Part shown: positions 15,236 through 25,675 of the stretch, in pieces
How positions within the stretch are numbered: the stretch's first letter is position 1
Layout: every line of letters begins with the position of its first letter
DNA from: Pedobacter planticolens
GTDB lineage: Bacteria; Bacteroidota; Bacteroidia; Sphingobacteriales; Sphingobacteriaceae
Direction: 5' to 3'
Length of the DNA: 64,000 nucleotides
Assembly (NCBI RefSeq): GCF_014172375.1
Contig: NZ_WNXD01000002.1
Coordinates: 1,364,001-1,428,000 of the forward strand
Position numbers and translations under genes: made by a program
The notes under the pieces: generated by a model
Told to the model about the DNA's origin: nothing
Seen by the model: only the letters and a program-made list of their open reading frames with translations
Database searches by the model: none

Positions 15236-18037
15236 ATGGATAACTTATCTTATCTCAATGGCGCCAACGCCGAATATATCGAGTCCTTATATCAAAGCTA
15301 TAAAGAAGACAGAAATTCGGTAGAATTTGGATGGCAGAAATTTTTTGAAGGCTTTGATTTTGGAAGAGGCGCAGAGGCTACTCACGTAAGCAATGAAGCT
15401 CCGGAACATTTTTTGAAAGAAATTAATGTTTTAAATCTAATTAATGGATACCGTCAACGTGGGCATTTGTTTACTAAAACAAATCCTGTAAGAGAAAGGC
15501 GTAAACATTTACCAACTTTAGCTATAGAAAACTTTGGTTTGGCACAAGCTGACCTTGATACAGTATTTAATTCTGCTATCGAAACTGGTATTGGTGCACC
15601 AGCAAAACTAAGTGATATTGTTGCTTTCTTAGAACAAACCTACTGCGTTTCTATTGGCGCAGAATACTTATATGTACGTGATCCAGAAATTTTGCAATGG
15701 ATTCAAACCAAAATGGAAAATGAGCGCAATACACCTAAGTTTTCTATTGAGGAAAAAAAACGCATCCTTACTAAATTAAATGAAGCAGTAAGTTTTGAGA
15801 ATTTTTTGGGCACCAAATTTTTGGGACAAAAACGTTTCTCATTAGAAGGAGCTGAAGCATTAATACCTGCACTAGATTCTGTAATTGAAAAAGGTGCAGA
15901 GCTAGGTATCGAGGAATTTGTAATTGGAATGGCGCATCGTGGGCGTTTAAACGTGTTGGCAAACATTATGCAAAAAACCTATAAGGATATTTTTGCAGAG
16001 TTTGAAGGCAAAGGGTATAGTGCAGAATCTCCTTTTGGTGGCGATGTGAAATACCACTTAGGTTACTCTACCGACGTTACCACAACACATAGCGGCAAAA
16101 GTGTTCACTTGAGTTTATGCCCAAACCCATCGCATTTAGAAACTGTAAATGGTGTGGTTGAGGGAATGTCTCGTTCTAAAATAGATTTCAAATACGCAGG
16201 AGATAATAGCCGTTTGGCACCTATATTAATACATGGCGATGCCTCTGTGGCAGGTCAAGGCATTGTATACGAAGTAATACAAATGGCAGGTTTGGAAGGT
16301 TATAAAACTGGTGGAACTATTCACTTGGTAATTAACAATCAAATCGGATTTACTACAAATTACAAAGATGCTCGTTCAAGTACCTATTGTACAGATATTG
16401 CTAAAGTTACTTTATCACCAGTTTTCCATGTAAATGGAGATGATGTTGAAGCTTTAGTTTACGCTATTAATTTAGCGATGGAATATCGTCAGAAATATAA
16501 AAATGATGTGTTTATTGATATTTTATGCTACCGCAGATTTGGACACAACGAAGCGGATGAGCCGAAATTCACTCAGCCATTATTATACAAAGCGATAGAA
16601 AAACATGCAAATCCGCGTGATATTTATATCGATAAATTAACGAAAACAGGTGAGTTAGAAGCTGGTTTAGCTAAAGAAATGGAGAAACAATTTAAAGGCC
16701 TTTTGCAAGAGCGTTTAAATGAAGCTAAAGAAATTACATCAACTTATCATGATGTTAAGTTTGGTGGAGCATGGGCAGATATGCGTATCGCGACAGCTAA
16801 AGATTTCGAGGTATCTCCAAATACAGCGGTTAAAAAAGCAACTTTCTTAGAGGTTGCTAAACGTATTTCTACTTTACCTGCAGATAAAAAGTTCTTCAAA
16901 AAGATTGAAAAATTATTTGATGAACGCCAAAAAATGGCAACAACCACTCATGTATTTGATTGGGCAATGGGCGAACAATTAGCTTACGGAACTTTATTGG
17001 CCGAAGGTAAACGTGTTCGTTTAAGCGGGCAAGATGTTAAACGTGGAACATTCTCTCATCGCCATGCGGTATTAACTTTAGAAGATAGTGAAGAAGAATA
17101 CACTCCACTAGAACATGTTTCTGATCAACAAGCAGCTTTTGATATTTACAATTCGCATTTATCAGAATACGGTGTTTTAGGTTTTGAGTATGGTTATGCT
17201 ATGGCAAACCCTAATGCATTAACAATTTGGGAAGCACAATTTGGAGATTTCTTTAACGGAGCTCAAATTGTAGTTGACCAATATGTTGCAAGTGCAGAAA
17301 CGAAATGGCAAAGAGAAAACGGTTTGGTAATGTTGTTGCCACATGGGTATGAAGGACAAGGACCAGAGCATTCATCTGCAAGGATTGAGCGTTTTATGGA
17401 ACTTTGTGCAGATTACAACATGCAAGTAACTAATTGTACTACTCCTGCAAACTTCTTCCATGCCATACGCCGTCAGTTTAAACGCGATTTCCGTAAGCCA
17501 TTAGTGGTGTTTACACCTAAAAGTTTACTCCGTCATCCGCTTTGCGTAAGCCCGCTTGCAGATTTTACTGATGGTAAATTTAAAGAGGTAATAGATGATG
17601 CAAATGTAAAACCTGCCGATGTAAAACGTGTAGTATTTTGCAGTGGTAAAATCTATTATGAAATGTTGGAAACACAAAAGGCAAATACAAAAGGTGATGT
17701 TGCTTTGGTACGTGTGGAACAATTGTATCCAACTCCTGTTGACCAAATGGAAGCGGTTTACAAACGTTATAAAAATGCTACCGATGCAGTTTGGGTACAA
17801 GAAGAACCTGAAAACATGGGTGCTTGGCCTTACTTATTGCGCAGATTAAGAAAAACTTCATTTAACCAAATGGATGTAATTTCGAGAAAAGAAAGTAGCA
17901 GTACTGCAACTGGTTATGCTAAACAACATGCTAACCAACAGGCTTATATTATTGCAACTGCTTTTGATGTTAAAGTAACTGAAAAGGTGAAAGAGATTGT
18001 GGCTAAGGCTTCGAAGAAATTAGTAAATATAGATTAG
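15236..18037 (+). CDS. sucA: 2-oxoglutarate dehydrogenase E1 component
   Basis: This 933-aa thiamine-diphosphate enzyme decarboxylates 2-oxoglutarate in the TCA cycle. The N-terminal E2-binding peptide reads YLNGANAEYIESLYQSYKED. The catalytic core shows IGMAHRGRLNVLAN, the ThDP/Mg segment GDASVAGQGIVYE with INNQIGFTT, and the transketolase-like domain with VLGFEYGYAMANP and LLPHGYEGQGPEHSSAR. Length is typical for family members. It is followed by sucB; the shared E3 (lpdA) is unlinked at 25865. Confidence 0.95.
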   Translation: MDNLSYLNGANAEYIESLYQSYKEDRNSVEFGWQKFFEGFDFGRGAEATHVSNEAPEHFLKEINVLNLINGYRQRGHLFTKTNPVRERRKHLPTLAIENFGLAQADLDTVFNSAIETGIGAPAKLSDIVAFLEQTYCVSIGAEYLYVRDPEILQWIQTKMENERNTPKFSIEEKKRILTKLNEAVSFENFLGTKFLGQKRFSLEGAEALIPALDSVIEKGAELGIEEFVIGMAHRGRLNVLANIMQKTYKDIFAEFEGKGYSAESPFGGDVKYHLGYSTDVTTTHSGKSVHLSLCPNPSHLETVNGVVEGMSRSKIDFKYAGDNSRLAPILIHGDASVAGQGIVYEVIQMAGLEGYKTGGTIHLVINNQIGFTTNYKDARSSTYCTDIAKVTLSPVFHVNGDDVEALVYAINLAMEYRQKYKNDVFIDILCYRRFGHNEADEPKFTQPLLYKAIEKHANPRDIYIDKLTKTGELEAGLAKEMEKQFKGLLQERLNEAKEITSTYHDVKFGGAWADMRIATAKDFEVSPNTAVKKATFLEVAKRISTLPADKKFFKKIEKLFDERQKMATTTHVFDWAMGEQLAYGTLLAEGKRVRLSGQDVKRGTFSHRHAVLTLEDSEEEYTPLEHVSDQQAAFDIYNSHLSEYGVLGFEYGYAMANPNALTIWEAQFGDFFNGAQIVVDQYVASAETKWQRENGLVMLLPHGYEGQGPEHSSARIERFMELCADYNMQVTNCTTPANFFHAIRRQFKRDFRKPLVVFTPKSLLRHPLCVSPLADFTDGKFKEVIDDANVKPADVKRVVFCSGKIYYEMLETQKANTKGDVALVRVEQLYPTPVDQMEAVYKRYKNATDAVWVQEEPENMGAWPYLLRRLRKTSFNQMDVISRKESSSTATGYAKQHANQQAYIIATAFDVKVTEKVKEIVAKASKKLVNID

Positions 18038-18039
18038 AT

Positions 18040-18057
18040 GATAGTCCATGGACTATC
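18040..18057. repeat. 18-bp perfect palindrome between sucA and sucB
   Basis: gatagtccatggactatc (18040-18057) is its own reverse complement and is followed by the small inverted unit gtctatagac at 18058. It lies in the 66-bp spacer between the two genes and could be a hairpin that tunes E1:E2 ratio, or a mobile repeat. Confidence 0.65.
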
Positions 18058-18103
18058 GTCTATAGACCATTAACCTGAATAAAAAAACAGATATTTAAAT
18101 ATT

Positions 18104-19321
18104 ATGGGTTTAGAAATAAAAGTTCCGCCAGTTGGCGAATCGATTACAGAAGTAGTTTTATCGCGTTGGGTTAAAAACGACGGAGATTTTGTTGAAATGG
18201 ACGAAATCATTGCTGAGTTAGAATCTGATAAAGCTACGTTTGAGCTAACTGCTGAAAAAGCGGGAACTTTAAAAATTGTAGCTGCTGAAGGCGATACCTT
18301 GCCAATTGGTGCAGTAGTTTGTTCTATTGAAGAGGGTGGCGCAGCAGCTCCCGCTAAAGAAGCAGCAAAAGCTGAAGCTCCGGTGGTTGCTGATAAAGTA
18401 GCTGCTCCAGTTGCAGAAAAAGCTGGTGACAGCTATGCTAGTGGAACACCATCGCCTGCGGCTGGAAAAATTTTAGCTGAAAAAGGTGTTGATGCTGGTG
18501 CGGTAAAAGGTACAGGTGTTGATGGCAGAATTACGAAGGAAGACGCTATTAAAGCGGAAACTCCAAAAGCTGCAAGCCCTAAAGTTGAGGCGCCAAAAGC
18601 TGCTCCAGTTGTAGCAGGAGCTAGAAATGAACGCAGAGAAAAAATGTCGCCATTGCGTAAAACAGTGGCAAAACGTTTAGTAACTGTGAAAAATGAAACG
18701 GCTATGTTAACCACTTTTAATGAGGTGAACATGAAGCCAATAATGGATTTAAGAGCTAAATATAAAGATCAGTTTAAAGAGAAATTCGGTGTAGGCTTAG
18801 GCTTTATGAGTTTCTTTACTAAAGCGGTTTGCGAAGCAGCTAAAGATTTTCCAGCAGTAAATGCTCGTATAGAAGGTGAAGAAGTTGTTTATAATGATTT
18901 CGTAGATGTTTCTATTGCGGTTTCTGCACCTAAAGGTTTGGTTGTGCCAATTATTAGAAATGCAGAAAGCATGACCTTAGCACAGATTGAAAAAACTGTG
19001 ATTGAGTTGGCTACTAAAGCAAGAGATAGCAAATTGACGATTGATGAAATGACAGGTGGAACATTTACCATCACCAATGGTGGAGTATTTGGTTCGATGA
19101 TGTCTACACCGATTATTAATGCACCACAATCGGCTATTTTAGGAATGCACAACATTATTGAGCGCCCAATTGCAGAGAATAAAGAAGTTGTTATTCGCCC
19201 AATGATGTACGTTGCTTTATCTTACGATCATAGAATTATTGATGGTCGCGAATCGGTAGGTTTCTTGGTAAGAGTTAAACAATTATTAGAAGATCCTGCT
19301 CGTTTATTATTAGGCGTATAA
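18104..19321 (+). CDS. sucB: 2-oxoglutarate dehydrogenase E2, dihydrolipoyl succinyltransferase
   Basis: This 405-aa protein has one lipoyl domain ([11 protein letters not shown], lipoyl-Lys43), an Ala/Pro-rich linker, a peripheral subunit-binding domain ([20 protein letters not shown]) and a C-terminal catalytic domain ending in [18 protein letters not shown], where His and Asp of the active site are present. It transfers succinyl groups to CoA. It is co-directional with sucA and ends in a terminator at 19364. Confidence 0.95.
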   Translation: MGLEIKVPPVGESITEVVLSRWVKNDGDFVEMDEIIAELESDKATFELTAEKAGTLKIVAAEGDTLPIGAVVCSIEEGGAAAPAKEAAKAEAPVVADKVAAPVAEKAGDSYASGTPSPAAGKILAEKGVDAGAVKGTGVDGRITKEDAIKAETPKAASPKVEAPKAAPVVAGARNERREKMSPLRKTVAKRLVTVKNETAMLTTFNEVNMKPIMDLRAKYKDQFKEKFGVGLGFMSFFTKAVCEAAKDFPAVNARIEGEEVVYNDFVDVSIAVSAPKGLVVPIIRNAESMTLAQIEKTVIELATKARDSKLTIDEMTGGTFTITNGGVFGSMMSTPIINAPQSAILGMHNIIERPIAENKEVVIRPMMYVALSYDHRIIDGRESVGFLVRVKQLLEDPARLLLGV

Positions 19322-19363
19322 TTTTTCCTACAAGGATAACTCCTTTGGAGAAATAACATATTT

Positions 19364-19397
19364 AGCCCTAATGCTTACACATTGGGGCTTTTTTTTG
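19364..19397 (+). terminator. Terminator of sucAB
   Basis: The stem agccctaatg (19364-19373) with cattggggct (19380-19389) contains one G-T wobble and is followed by a T-run. Confidence 0.75.
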
Positions 19398-19418
19398 AAC
19401 TTTATTCTAAAATATTTA

Positions 19419-20123
19419 ATGAAAAAATTAGCACTAAGCTTATTGCTTTTTATGGCAATTGGAACCATCTCTGCACAAACCAACATTCAAAATTCTGGTT
19501 GGTTAGGTTTGTTTAATAGTACTAAATTTAATGAAAAATGGGGGTTCGCCTTTGATGCTCAGTTTCGCAGTTCAGATAATTGGGAATACGTTAGAAATGT
19601 TTTAATTAGACCAGGCATAACTTATTACATTAACAATAAAAATAATGTAACAGCTGGTTATTTATATACAACTACTTATAACAAATTAGTAGGAACTTCA
19701 AATAATACGTTAACAGAGCATAGAGCTTGGGAACAATATGTGCTATCTCACAAATTAAGATCAAGTTTTGTTAGTCATAGGTTTAGGTTAGAGCAACGCT
19801 TTATAGAACAGGCCAATGGCGATGAAATTTTTGCTCAACGTTTTCGCTATTTTGTTAGATTAATACAACCATTGCAAGGAAATGTAGATGTGTTTAATGA
19901 AGGTGCTTTTGTTGCTTTACAGAATGAGGTTTTCTTCAATATCCAAAATAAGGAGAAGTTAAATAATAGCCTGTTTGACCAAAATAGATTTTACATTGCT
20001 GGTGGTTATCGTTTTTCTAAAAAGGTTGATATCGAAGCTGGTTATTTAAATCAATATACCAATGGCATAGCGAGAAACACATCAAACCGTGTTGCCCAAT
20101 TGGCTTTATACACTAGGTTTTAA
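19419..20123 (+). CDS. DUF2490 family outer-membrane-type protein
   Basis: The start at 19419 is preferred to the in-frame ATG at 19371, because the latter lies inside the sucAB terminator and the former begins a signal peptide (MKKLALSLLLFMAIGTISAQ). The mature part of the 234-aa protein is rich in alternating aromatic beta-strands (WGFAFDAQFRSSDNWEYVRN, HRFRLEQRFIEQ, YRFSKKVDIEAGYLNQY) and ends in Arg-Phe, typical of a small outer-membrane beta-barrel. The DUF2490 family has no assigned function. Confidence 0.8.
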   Translation: MKKLALSLLLFMAIGTISAQTNIQNSGWLGLFNSTKFNEKWGFAFDAQFRSSDNWEYVRNVLIRPGITYYINNKNNVTAGYLYTTTYNKLVGTSNNTLTEHRAWEQYVLSHKLRSSFVSHRFRLEQRFIEQANGDEIFAQRFRYFVRLIQPLQGNVDVFNEGAFVALQNEVFFNIQNKEKLNNSLFDQNRFYIAGGYRFSKKVDIEAGYLNQYTNGIARNTSNRVAQLALYTRF

Positions 20124-20209
20124 TTTATTTAAAGTCATATTTATTGTTGTGAATGTTATAATGTGTTAAATAGGACAAAGAAAAGGTGCTTTTTACTCAT
20201 TTTTGGAGT

Positions 20210-21100
20210 ATGAAGAAATCTTCCATTATGATATTTGCATTGCTGTTTGGCAAAAAGGTAACTGCACAAGAAATTATCCCTAAAACCATTACTCAGCCTA
20301 AAATTGCCAAGAGCTTATTTTCTAAAGATATTAAAAGGAATTTTTCTAGACAGGGTGAATGGTTTTTTCATTGGGGTTGGAATTTTTCTTGGTATGATAC
20401 TAGTAATTTGAACTTTAAAGGACCAGGTTACAACTTTACACTGAAAAATATTACAGCTAAGGATAGACCATCTAAATTATCTACAGATTATATCAATCCG
20501 CTGGAACTAACTACACCGCAATTTAATTTTCGGTTTGGTTTCTTTATTAAAGATAACTATAGTATTTCATTAGGATGGGATCATATGAAATATGTAATGG
20601 ATATTCCGCAAACAGTAAAGGTAGATGGATATATTAATTCGACTATTTCTAATCCAGCAATACCAACAGGTGCTTATGCGGGGGTTTATAACAATACACC
20701 ATTAACTGTTAAAGCTGATATGCTAAAGTTTGAACATACGGATGGTTTTAACTACGTAAGTACAGAATTAGAACGATATGATGATATTTGGGTAGCCAAA
20801 TCACAAAAGAACATGCTGACGATGGAAACTGGTGTTGGAGTTGGTTTAATGATACCAAGAACGGATGTGCGTTTATTTGGTGTTGGCGAAAATAACTTTT
20901 GGAATATTGCTGGTTATGGTATTTCTGCAAAAGCAGGATTAAAATTTCACTTCACTAGAAAGTTCTATATTCAAAATACAACAAAGGTTGGTTATACGGA
21001 TTTATCGGCTATTCATACTACCGGAAGAAATGATATTGATAAAGCTAGCCAAACGATTAGGTATTTAGAGAACTTTACAGCGTTGGGATTTCAGTTTTAA
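20210..21100 (+). CDS. Outer-membrane beta-barrel protein, conserved in Bacteroidota, function unknown
   Basis: The start at 20210 has a ggag motif 2-5 bp upstream and gives a signal peptide (MKKSSIMIFALLFGKKVTAQ); the longer in-frame form from 20186 adds eight residues without one. The 296-aa product has FFHWGWNFSWYDTSNLNFKG and many amphipathic beta-strands (NFRFGFFIKDNYSISLGWDHM, LKFHFTRKFYIQNTTKVGY) and ends in FQF, a barrel-type C-terminus. No enzyme motif is visible. It is monocistronic, closed by the shared terminator at 21222. Confidence 0.7.
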   Translation: MKKSSIMIFALLFGKKVTAQEIIPKTITQPKIAKSLFSKDIKRNFSRQGEWFFHWGWNFSWYDTSNLNFKGPGYNFTLKNITAKDRPSKLSTDYINPLELTTPQFNFRFGFFIKDNYSISLGWDHMKYVMDIPQTVKVDGYINSTISNPAIPTGAYAGVYNNTPLTVKADMLKFEHTDGFNYVSTELERYDDIWVAKSQKNMLTMETGVGVGLMIPRTDVRLFGVGENNFWNIAGYGISAKAGLKFHFTRKFYIQNTTKVGYTDLSAIHTTGRNDIDKASQTIRYLENFTALGFQF

Positions 21101-21221
21101 GAGGGTCACCTTTACGTCATTAGCTATTGGTCACTGAAATTATTTAAACCTGTGATTAATGTTTTAAAGATTTCTCCTTGTGAAGAACTTGTTCGAAATG
21201 ACGTGAACTACAGTAACAAAA

Positions 21222-21252
21222 AAGCTCCCCAGTTTTTGTAACTGAAGAGCTT
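21222..21252. terminator. Bidirectional terminator between convergent genes
   Basis: aagctccccagtt (21222-21234) pairs with aactgaagagctt (21240-21252) at 11 of 13 positions, with A-rich and T-rich flanks. It separates the convergent barrel gene and GIN-domain gene. Confidence 0.55.
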
Positions 21253-21276
21253 AGCTTTCGTGTGTGTTAAAAGCGT

Positions 21277-22014
21277 TTATATTTTGCGTACTCGGCCAGA
21301 GCCTATTACTGTTTTATCTACAGTTGCGTTGCCACTATAATTTACACTGCCCGATCCACTTATTACAGCATTAATTTTGCTGCTTGCATTTACATTTACG
21401 CTACCCGAACCGCTAATGGTGGTTGAAAGCGTGCCTACAGAAAATCCATTTTTAGTTAATGAACCTGAGCCGCTAATGGTAATGTTTGCTCTATCGGCAC
21501 TGCCAGAAATATTTAAGTTTCCTGATCCGCTAATCACGCCATTAAAATTATCTACATCTATATTGGCTAAAATACTGCCCGATCCACTTAGGGTTGCTGC
21601 AAAACCTGCTCCTTTTACTGCTCCAGTTAGGCTCATTTTACCCGACCCACTCATGGTTAAGCTTTTAATTGTTTTTGCGCTAACGTAAGCTGTAATTTTT
21701 TTGTTTTCGTATTTGTGGCTCCAACTTGTCCAGCTTGTCTGTGGTCTGATGATTAAAACGTTGCCTTTTACTTCTGCAATTAAGGTTGCAATTGCATCTG
21801 CATCGCCTTCAAATCTTAATCCTTCTGTGCTACCTAAAGTAACTACTACGTTTATTGGCCCACCAGCGGCAACTCCATTAAAGTTTTTTACTTCTCTATC
21901 TTGTTTTGTGAATTTAGATAACCCAATAACGATTGGGTAGGTTGCCAAAACAGGTTGTAGGCTTATTGTGGCTAATGCCAAAATGAAGCCGAATGTGATG
22001 AATAGTTTTTTCAT
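21277..22014 (-). CDS. Head GIN domain (DUF2807) exported protein
   Basis: This 245-aa protein has a signal peptide (MKKLFITFGFILALATISLQPVLA) and a right-handed beta-helix-like body made of repeated SGSG units (MSGSGKMSLTG, LSGSGSILANI, ISGSGNLNISG, ISGSGSLTKNG, ISGSGSVNVNA, ISGSGSVNYSG). These are the classic DUF2807 repeats. The family is abundant in Bacteroidota, and its adhesin-like fold suggests a surface or periplasmic role; function is not established. Confidence 0.88.
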   Translation of the reverse strand: MKKLFITFGFILALATISLQPVLATYPIVIGLSKFTKQDREVKNFNGVAAGGPINVVVTLGSTEGLRFEGDADAIATLIAEVKGNVLIIRPQTSWTSWSHKYENKKITAYVSAKTIKSLTMSGSGKMSLTGAVKGAGFAATLSGSGSILANIDVDNFNGVISGSGNLNISGSADRANITISGSGSLTKNGFSVGTLSTTISGSGSVNVNASSKINAVISGSGSVNYSGNATVDKTVIGSGRVRKI

Positions 22015-22085
22015 GTTTTAGAGGTTTTTCTTATTAGACGTTAGTTGTTAGTGAAACGTTGCATCTGATGGTAAGAAAATTCTTT

Positions 22086-23744
22086 TTACCCTGCTTTTTT
22101 AATGTTTACGTAAAAGTTAGGCTCTGTTTTAAAGTTATCCATGTTTACTGATGCATCAATTTTAATAGTTTTCCAATCGTTGGTTGGTTTAATTAATGTA
22201 TAACTATCTGCTTTTAGCGAAACTTTTACTGGCATATCGAAACCTTTTACTTCGGTTATCCAACGGTAAGATAATACGCCATTATTAATTTTATATTCCA
22301 ATACTGGGATTTTTGAATAACGCAGATATTGATCAAACACCTTATCTAATTTTAATCCGCTTTGCGTAGCAATGTAATTTTCTACTTGTGCAGATGTTAC
22401 GGTTTTATGGTAGTAAACCTTGTTCAAACCTCTTAAAATGCTTCTAAACTTTTCATCGTTATTTATTAGTTGGCGGATGGTATGGATCATATTTGCACCT
22501 TTATAATACATATCGCCACTGCCTTCTTTATTTACATTGTATGCACCGATAATTGGTTCTCTGTTTCCAATTTTTTTTCTAATGCCTATTACGTAAGCCT
22601 CTGCAGCTGCTTTTCCTTGCATTGATTCGGTAAACAAGGTTTCCGAATAATTTGTAAAACCTTCGTGTACCCACATATCGGCCAAATCTTTGGTGGTAAT
22701 GTTGTTGCCAAACCATTCATGTCCGCTTTCATGTACGGTAATAAAATCCCATTTTAAACCGTATCCTGTTCCAGACAAATCGCCACCTAAATAACCTTTT
22801 TTAAATTGATTACCATAAGCAACTGCACTTTGATGTTCCATACCTAAATGTGGCGCTTGCACTAATTTATAACCATCTTTATACCAAGGATAAGGGCCAA
22901 ACCAGTGCTCAAAAGATTTTAGCATTGGTTTTACATCGGCATCCCAATGTGGGCGGGCAACTGCGCTATCTTCTTTTAACGACCAAAAATCTATGGTTAA
23001 CGGCCCGTTTTCGCCAGCATAAGTATCTGTCCAATGAGCGTATTTGCCAATTTGAAATGACACATCGTAATTGTTAATTGGGTTTGCCACAAACCAGTTG
23101 TGTTGTTTATAGCCATCAGGTTTATTTACCACACTACGCAAACGACCGTTTGAAACTTCATCTAAATCTTTTGGTGCAGAAATACTGATTAGCATGCTAT
23201 CTACCTCATCACTTTGGTGATCTTTTGTTGGCCACCACACGCTTGCACCTAAACCTTGACAAGCTACTGAAACGAAAGGATTGCCAGATTTATCTTTCTT
23301 GAAAATAAAGCCGCCATCCCAAGGTGGGTTACGTGCAATTGGTGGATTACCATTATACCATACCGTGAAACTATCTTTACTGCCTTTTTTAATAGTTTTT
23401 GGGAAGGTGATAAATACTGCATTGAACTCGCGAGTGTACGGAATTTCAGCTCCTTTATATAGTACCTTTTCTATTTTTAAGTTGGCAAAAAGGTCGAATT
23501 GTAGTTTGGTAAAATCCTGCATAGCAGTAAATTTAAATTCATTACTGCCGCTTACCGATTTATCATCTAAATTAATTTTCACATCGAGGTGATAGTAATT
23601 AATGTCATAGCAAGTGCGTAAAGGAGTAAGCATTCCCCTTAAGGTATCTGCTCTGGTATAGGTTTCTTTAGCTACACCAAGCTGTGCTTTTGAGGTATAG
23701 CTAAGTAATAGTAGTAGAAAAATTGGAAGAACTAACTTTTTCAT
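22086..23744 (-). CDS. M1 family metallopeptidase
   Basis: This 552-aa exported aminopeptidase-like enzyme has a signal peptide (LVLPIFLLLLLSYTSKAQ), an N-terminal beta-sandwich domain and the zinc site HESGH (near residue 336), followed 18 residues later by the third ligand Glu in WVHEGFTNYSE. The exopeptidase motif appears as GMEHQ. It likely trims peptides in the periplasm. The CocE-like hydrolase gene lies 12 bp upstream on the same strand, so they form a two-gene operon. Confidence 0.92.
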   Translation of the reverse strand: MKKLVLPIFLLLLLSYTSKAQLGVAKETYTRADTLRGMLTPLRTCYDINYYHLDVKINLDDKSVSGSNEFKFTAMQDFTKLQFDLFANLKIEKVLYKGAEIPYTREFNAVFITFPKTIKKGSKDSFTVWYNGNPPIARNPPWDGGFIFKKDKSGNPFVSVACQGLGASVWWPTKDHQSDEVDSMLISISAPKDLDEVSNGRLRSVVNKPDGYKQHNWFVANPINNYDVSFQIGKYAHWTDTYAGENGPLTIDFWSLKEDSAVARPHWDADVKPMLKSFEHWFGPYPWYKDGYKLVQAPHLGMEHQSAVAYGNQFKKGYLGGDLSGTGYGLKWDFITVHESGHEWFGNNITTKDLADMWVHEGFTNYSETLFTESMQGKAAAEAYVIGIRKKIGNREPIIGAYNVNKEGSGDMYYKGANMIHTIRQLINNDEKFRSILRGLNKVYYHKTVTSAQVENYIATQSGLKLDKVFDQYLRYSKIPVLEYKINNGVLSYRWITEVKGFDMPVKVSLKADSYTLIKPTNDWKTIKIDASVNMDNFKTEPNFYVNIKKAG

Positions 23745-23756
23745 TGTGGTGTGTAA

Positions 23757-25628
23757 TTATGGTTTTAAGACATTTATGGTTATAAATGAACTGTTATTTG
23801 TATCGTGGTAAATTTTATGGGTAGCTTTTTGAAAATCTTTTGGCTCTGCCTGATAAACATCCATAAATTTTTGAGGGTTTCTGTCTGCCAAAGGGAACCA
23901 AGAATTTTGAATTTGGATCATGATTTTATGTCCTTTCTTAAACGTATGGGCAACATCTGGCAACGGATAATTCACTTTAGTAATTGCACTAGGTACAAAA
24001 GGTTCAGGTTTTTCGAAGCTGTTGCGGTATTTACCTCTCATAATTTCTCCGCGAACTAGCATTTCATATCCACCCATTAATAAGTTTTTAGGATTTGGAG
24101 TAGGGTTCGGTGAATCTTCCGGATATACATCAATTAATTTAACTACATAATCGGCATCGGTACCTGTAGTAGAAACTACCAAGTTGGCTAAAACTGGTCC
24201 AGTTAAGGTAATATCTTCTGTCAAAACATCAGTTTGATAGGTTTTTACATCAGGTCTGCGAGCTGCAAAACGCTGATCATCTATCATATATTCACGAGTG
24301 CGTCTAGCCTGAACACCATCTTGGTAAGGAACAGGATTTGCAGGATCGCTCACATATTCATCCCAGCTATCTGTTCTGCCAACTTTTTCGAAAGCTAATT
24401 TCCCATTGGGTTGTAAATACAAGTTTTTGCTTTCCGTATCTGCAGGTGGCCAAGTGTTAAATTTCTTCCATTGGTTGCTACCAGTTACAAATATATTGGC
24501 TTCGGCAGGATTAAAATTGCCTTCTCCTTTTAAGTAATACTTAAAGAAAGGTAGTTCGAAATTCTCTTGGTAATAAGTACTGGTGGGTTGTCCGAATTCA
24601 ATATCTCCAAAACTACTTCCAGTGCTACGTACCCAACCACCATGAAACCATGGGCCAGCAACTAAAATATTGTTTGCCGATGGGTTTTGTTTTTCAATTG
24701 CTTTATAAGTAGCAAAAGTTCCATAGGCATCTTCTGCGTCAAAAAAACCACCTACAACCATTACTGCAGGTTTTACATTGGTTAAATGAGGTAATATTAA
24801 CCTGTCTTTCCAAAAGGTATCTAAGTTGGTATGCGTAAATAAATCATTCCAGAATTTGATGCTATCGCCCATGTATTTGTGTTTAAGATTTTTAACCGAA
24901 CCTGCTTCCAAATAGAAACGATAGTTATCTTGTATAGGGAAATTAAATCCTTTTGGGCCTTTATCTGGTGTAATAGGTTTAGGGCGAGGAACGCCAAAAG
25001 TAGTCATGAAGCTAAACGCATCATTTAAAAATAGTACACCACGGTGGTGGAAATCATCTCCCATAAACCAATCGGTTACGGGTGCTTGTGGCGAAACTGC
25101 TTTTAAAGCTGGGTGTGCATTTGGTAAGGAAGTAGTTGAATAAAAACCAGGATAAGAGATACCAGAAATACCTACTTTGCCATTATTATTTTGTACATTT
25201 TTCACTAGCCAATCAATGGTATCGTACGTATCGGTACTTTCATCAATCGCCTTGTTTCCTTTTTCTTTGGTTTGCGGTCTAACATCTTCAAAATCTCCTT
25301 CGCTCATCCATTTTCCACGTACATCTTGATAAACGAAAATAAAACCTTCTCTCATCATAGCTGGAAAATTACCCAAACTCATTTTGTATTTATCTTCGCC
25401 ATAGGGCGAAACAGTATACGGAGTACGGTTTAGTAGAATAGGATATTTTTTAGTTTGATCTTTTGGGATATAAATAGAGGTAAATAACTTCACTCCATCT
25501 CGCATCTGTATTTGTCGTTCTATTTTAGTGTAATGACTTCTTACATAAGCCGAATCTGTTTCTTGTGCAGAAACTGAATACGAAATTGAAGCGATAACGA
25601 GGAATAAGAATAATTTTAAACGGTTCAT
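23757..25628 (-). CDS. CocE/NonD family X-Pro dipeptidyl-peptidase-like hydrolase
   Basis: This 623-aa exported alpha/beta-hydrolase has a signal peptide (LKLFLFLVIASISYSVSAQ), an N-terminal catalytic domain with the nucleophile elbow GISYPGFY (Ser near 156) and YQDVRGKWMSEGDF, and a C-terminal jelly-roll domain (ITLTGPVLANLVVSTTGTDADYVVKLIDVYP). The family includes acyl-amidases, cocaine esterase, glutaryl-7-ACA acylase and X-Pro dipeptidyl peptidases; the substrate cannot be fixed here. It is the first gene of an operon with the M1 peptidase, which supports peptide degradation. Confidence 0.9.
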   Translation of the reverse strand: MNRLKLFLFLVIASISYSVSAQETDSAYVRSHYTKIERQIQMRDGVKLFTSIYIPKDQTKKYPILLNRTPYTVSPYGEDKYKMSLGNFPAMMREGFIFVYQDVRGKWMSEGDFEDVRPQTKEKGNKAIDESTDTYDTIDWLVKNVQNNNGKVGISGISYPGFYSTTSLPNAHPALKAVSPQAPVTDWFMGDDFHHRGVLFLNDAFSFMTTFGVPRPKPITPDKGPKGFNFPIQDNYRFYLEAGSVKNLKHKYMGDSIKFWNDLFTHTNLDTFWKDRLILPHLTNVKPAVMVVGGFFDAEDAYGTFATYKAIEKQNPSANNILVAGPWFHGGWVRSTGSSFGDIEFGQPTSTYYQENFELPFFKYYLKGEGNFNPAEANIFVTGSNQWKKFNTWPPADTESKNLYLQPNGKLAFEKVGRTDSWDEYVSDPANPVPYQDGVQARRTREYMIDDQRFAARRPDVKTYQTDVLTEDITLTGPVLANLVVSTTGTDADYVVKLIDVYPEDSPNPTPNPKNLLMGGYEMLVRGEIMRGKYRNSFEKPEPFVPSAITKVNYPLPDVAHTFKKGHKIMIQIQNSWFPLADRNPQKFMDVYQAEPKDFQKATHKIYHDTNNSSFITINVLKP

Positions 25629-25675
25629 AGTAGCTAGTATAGGTTACAAAGCATAAATATAAAGAAACAATTTAT

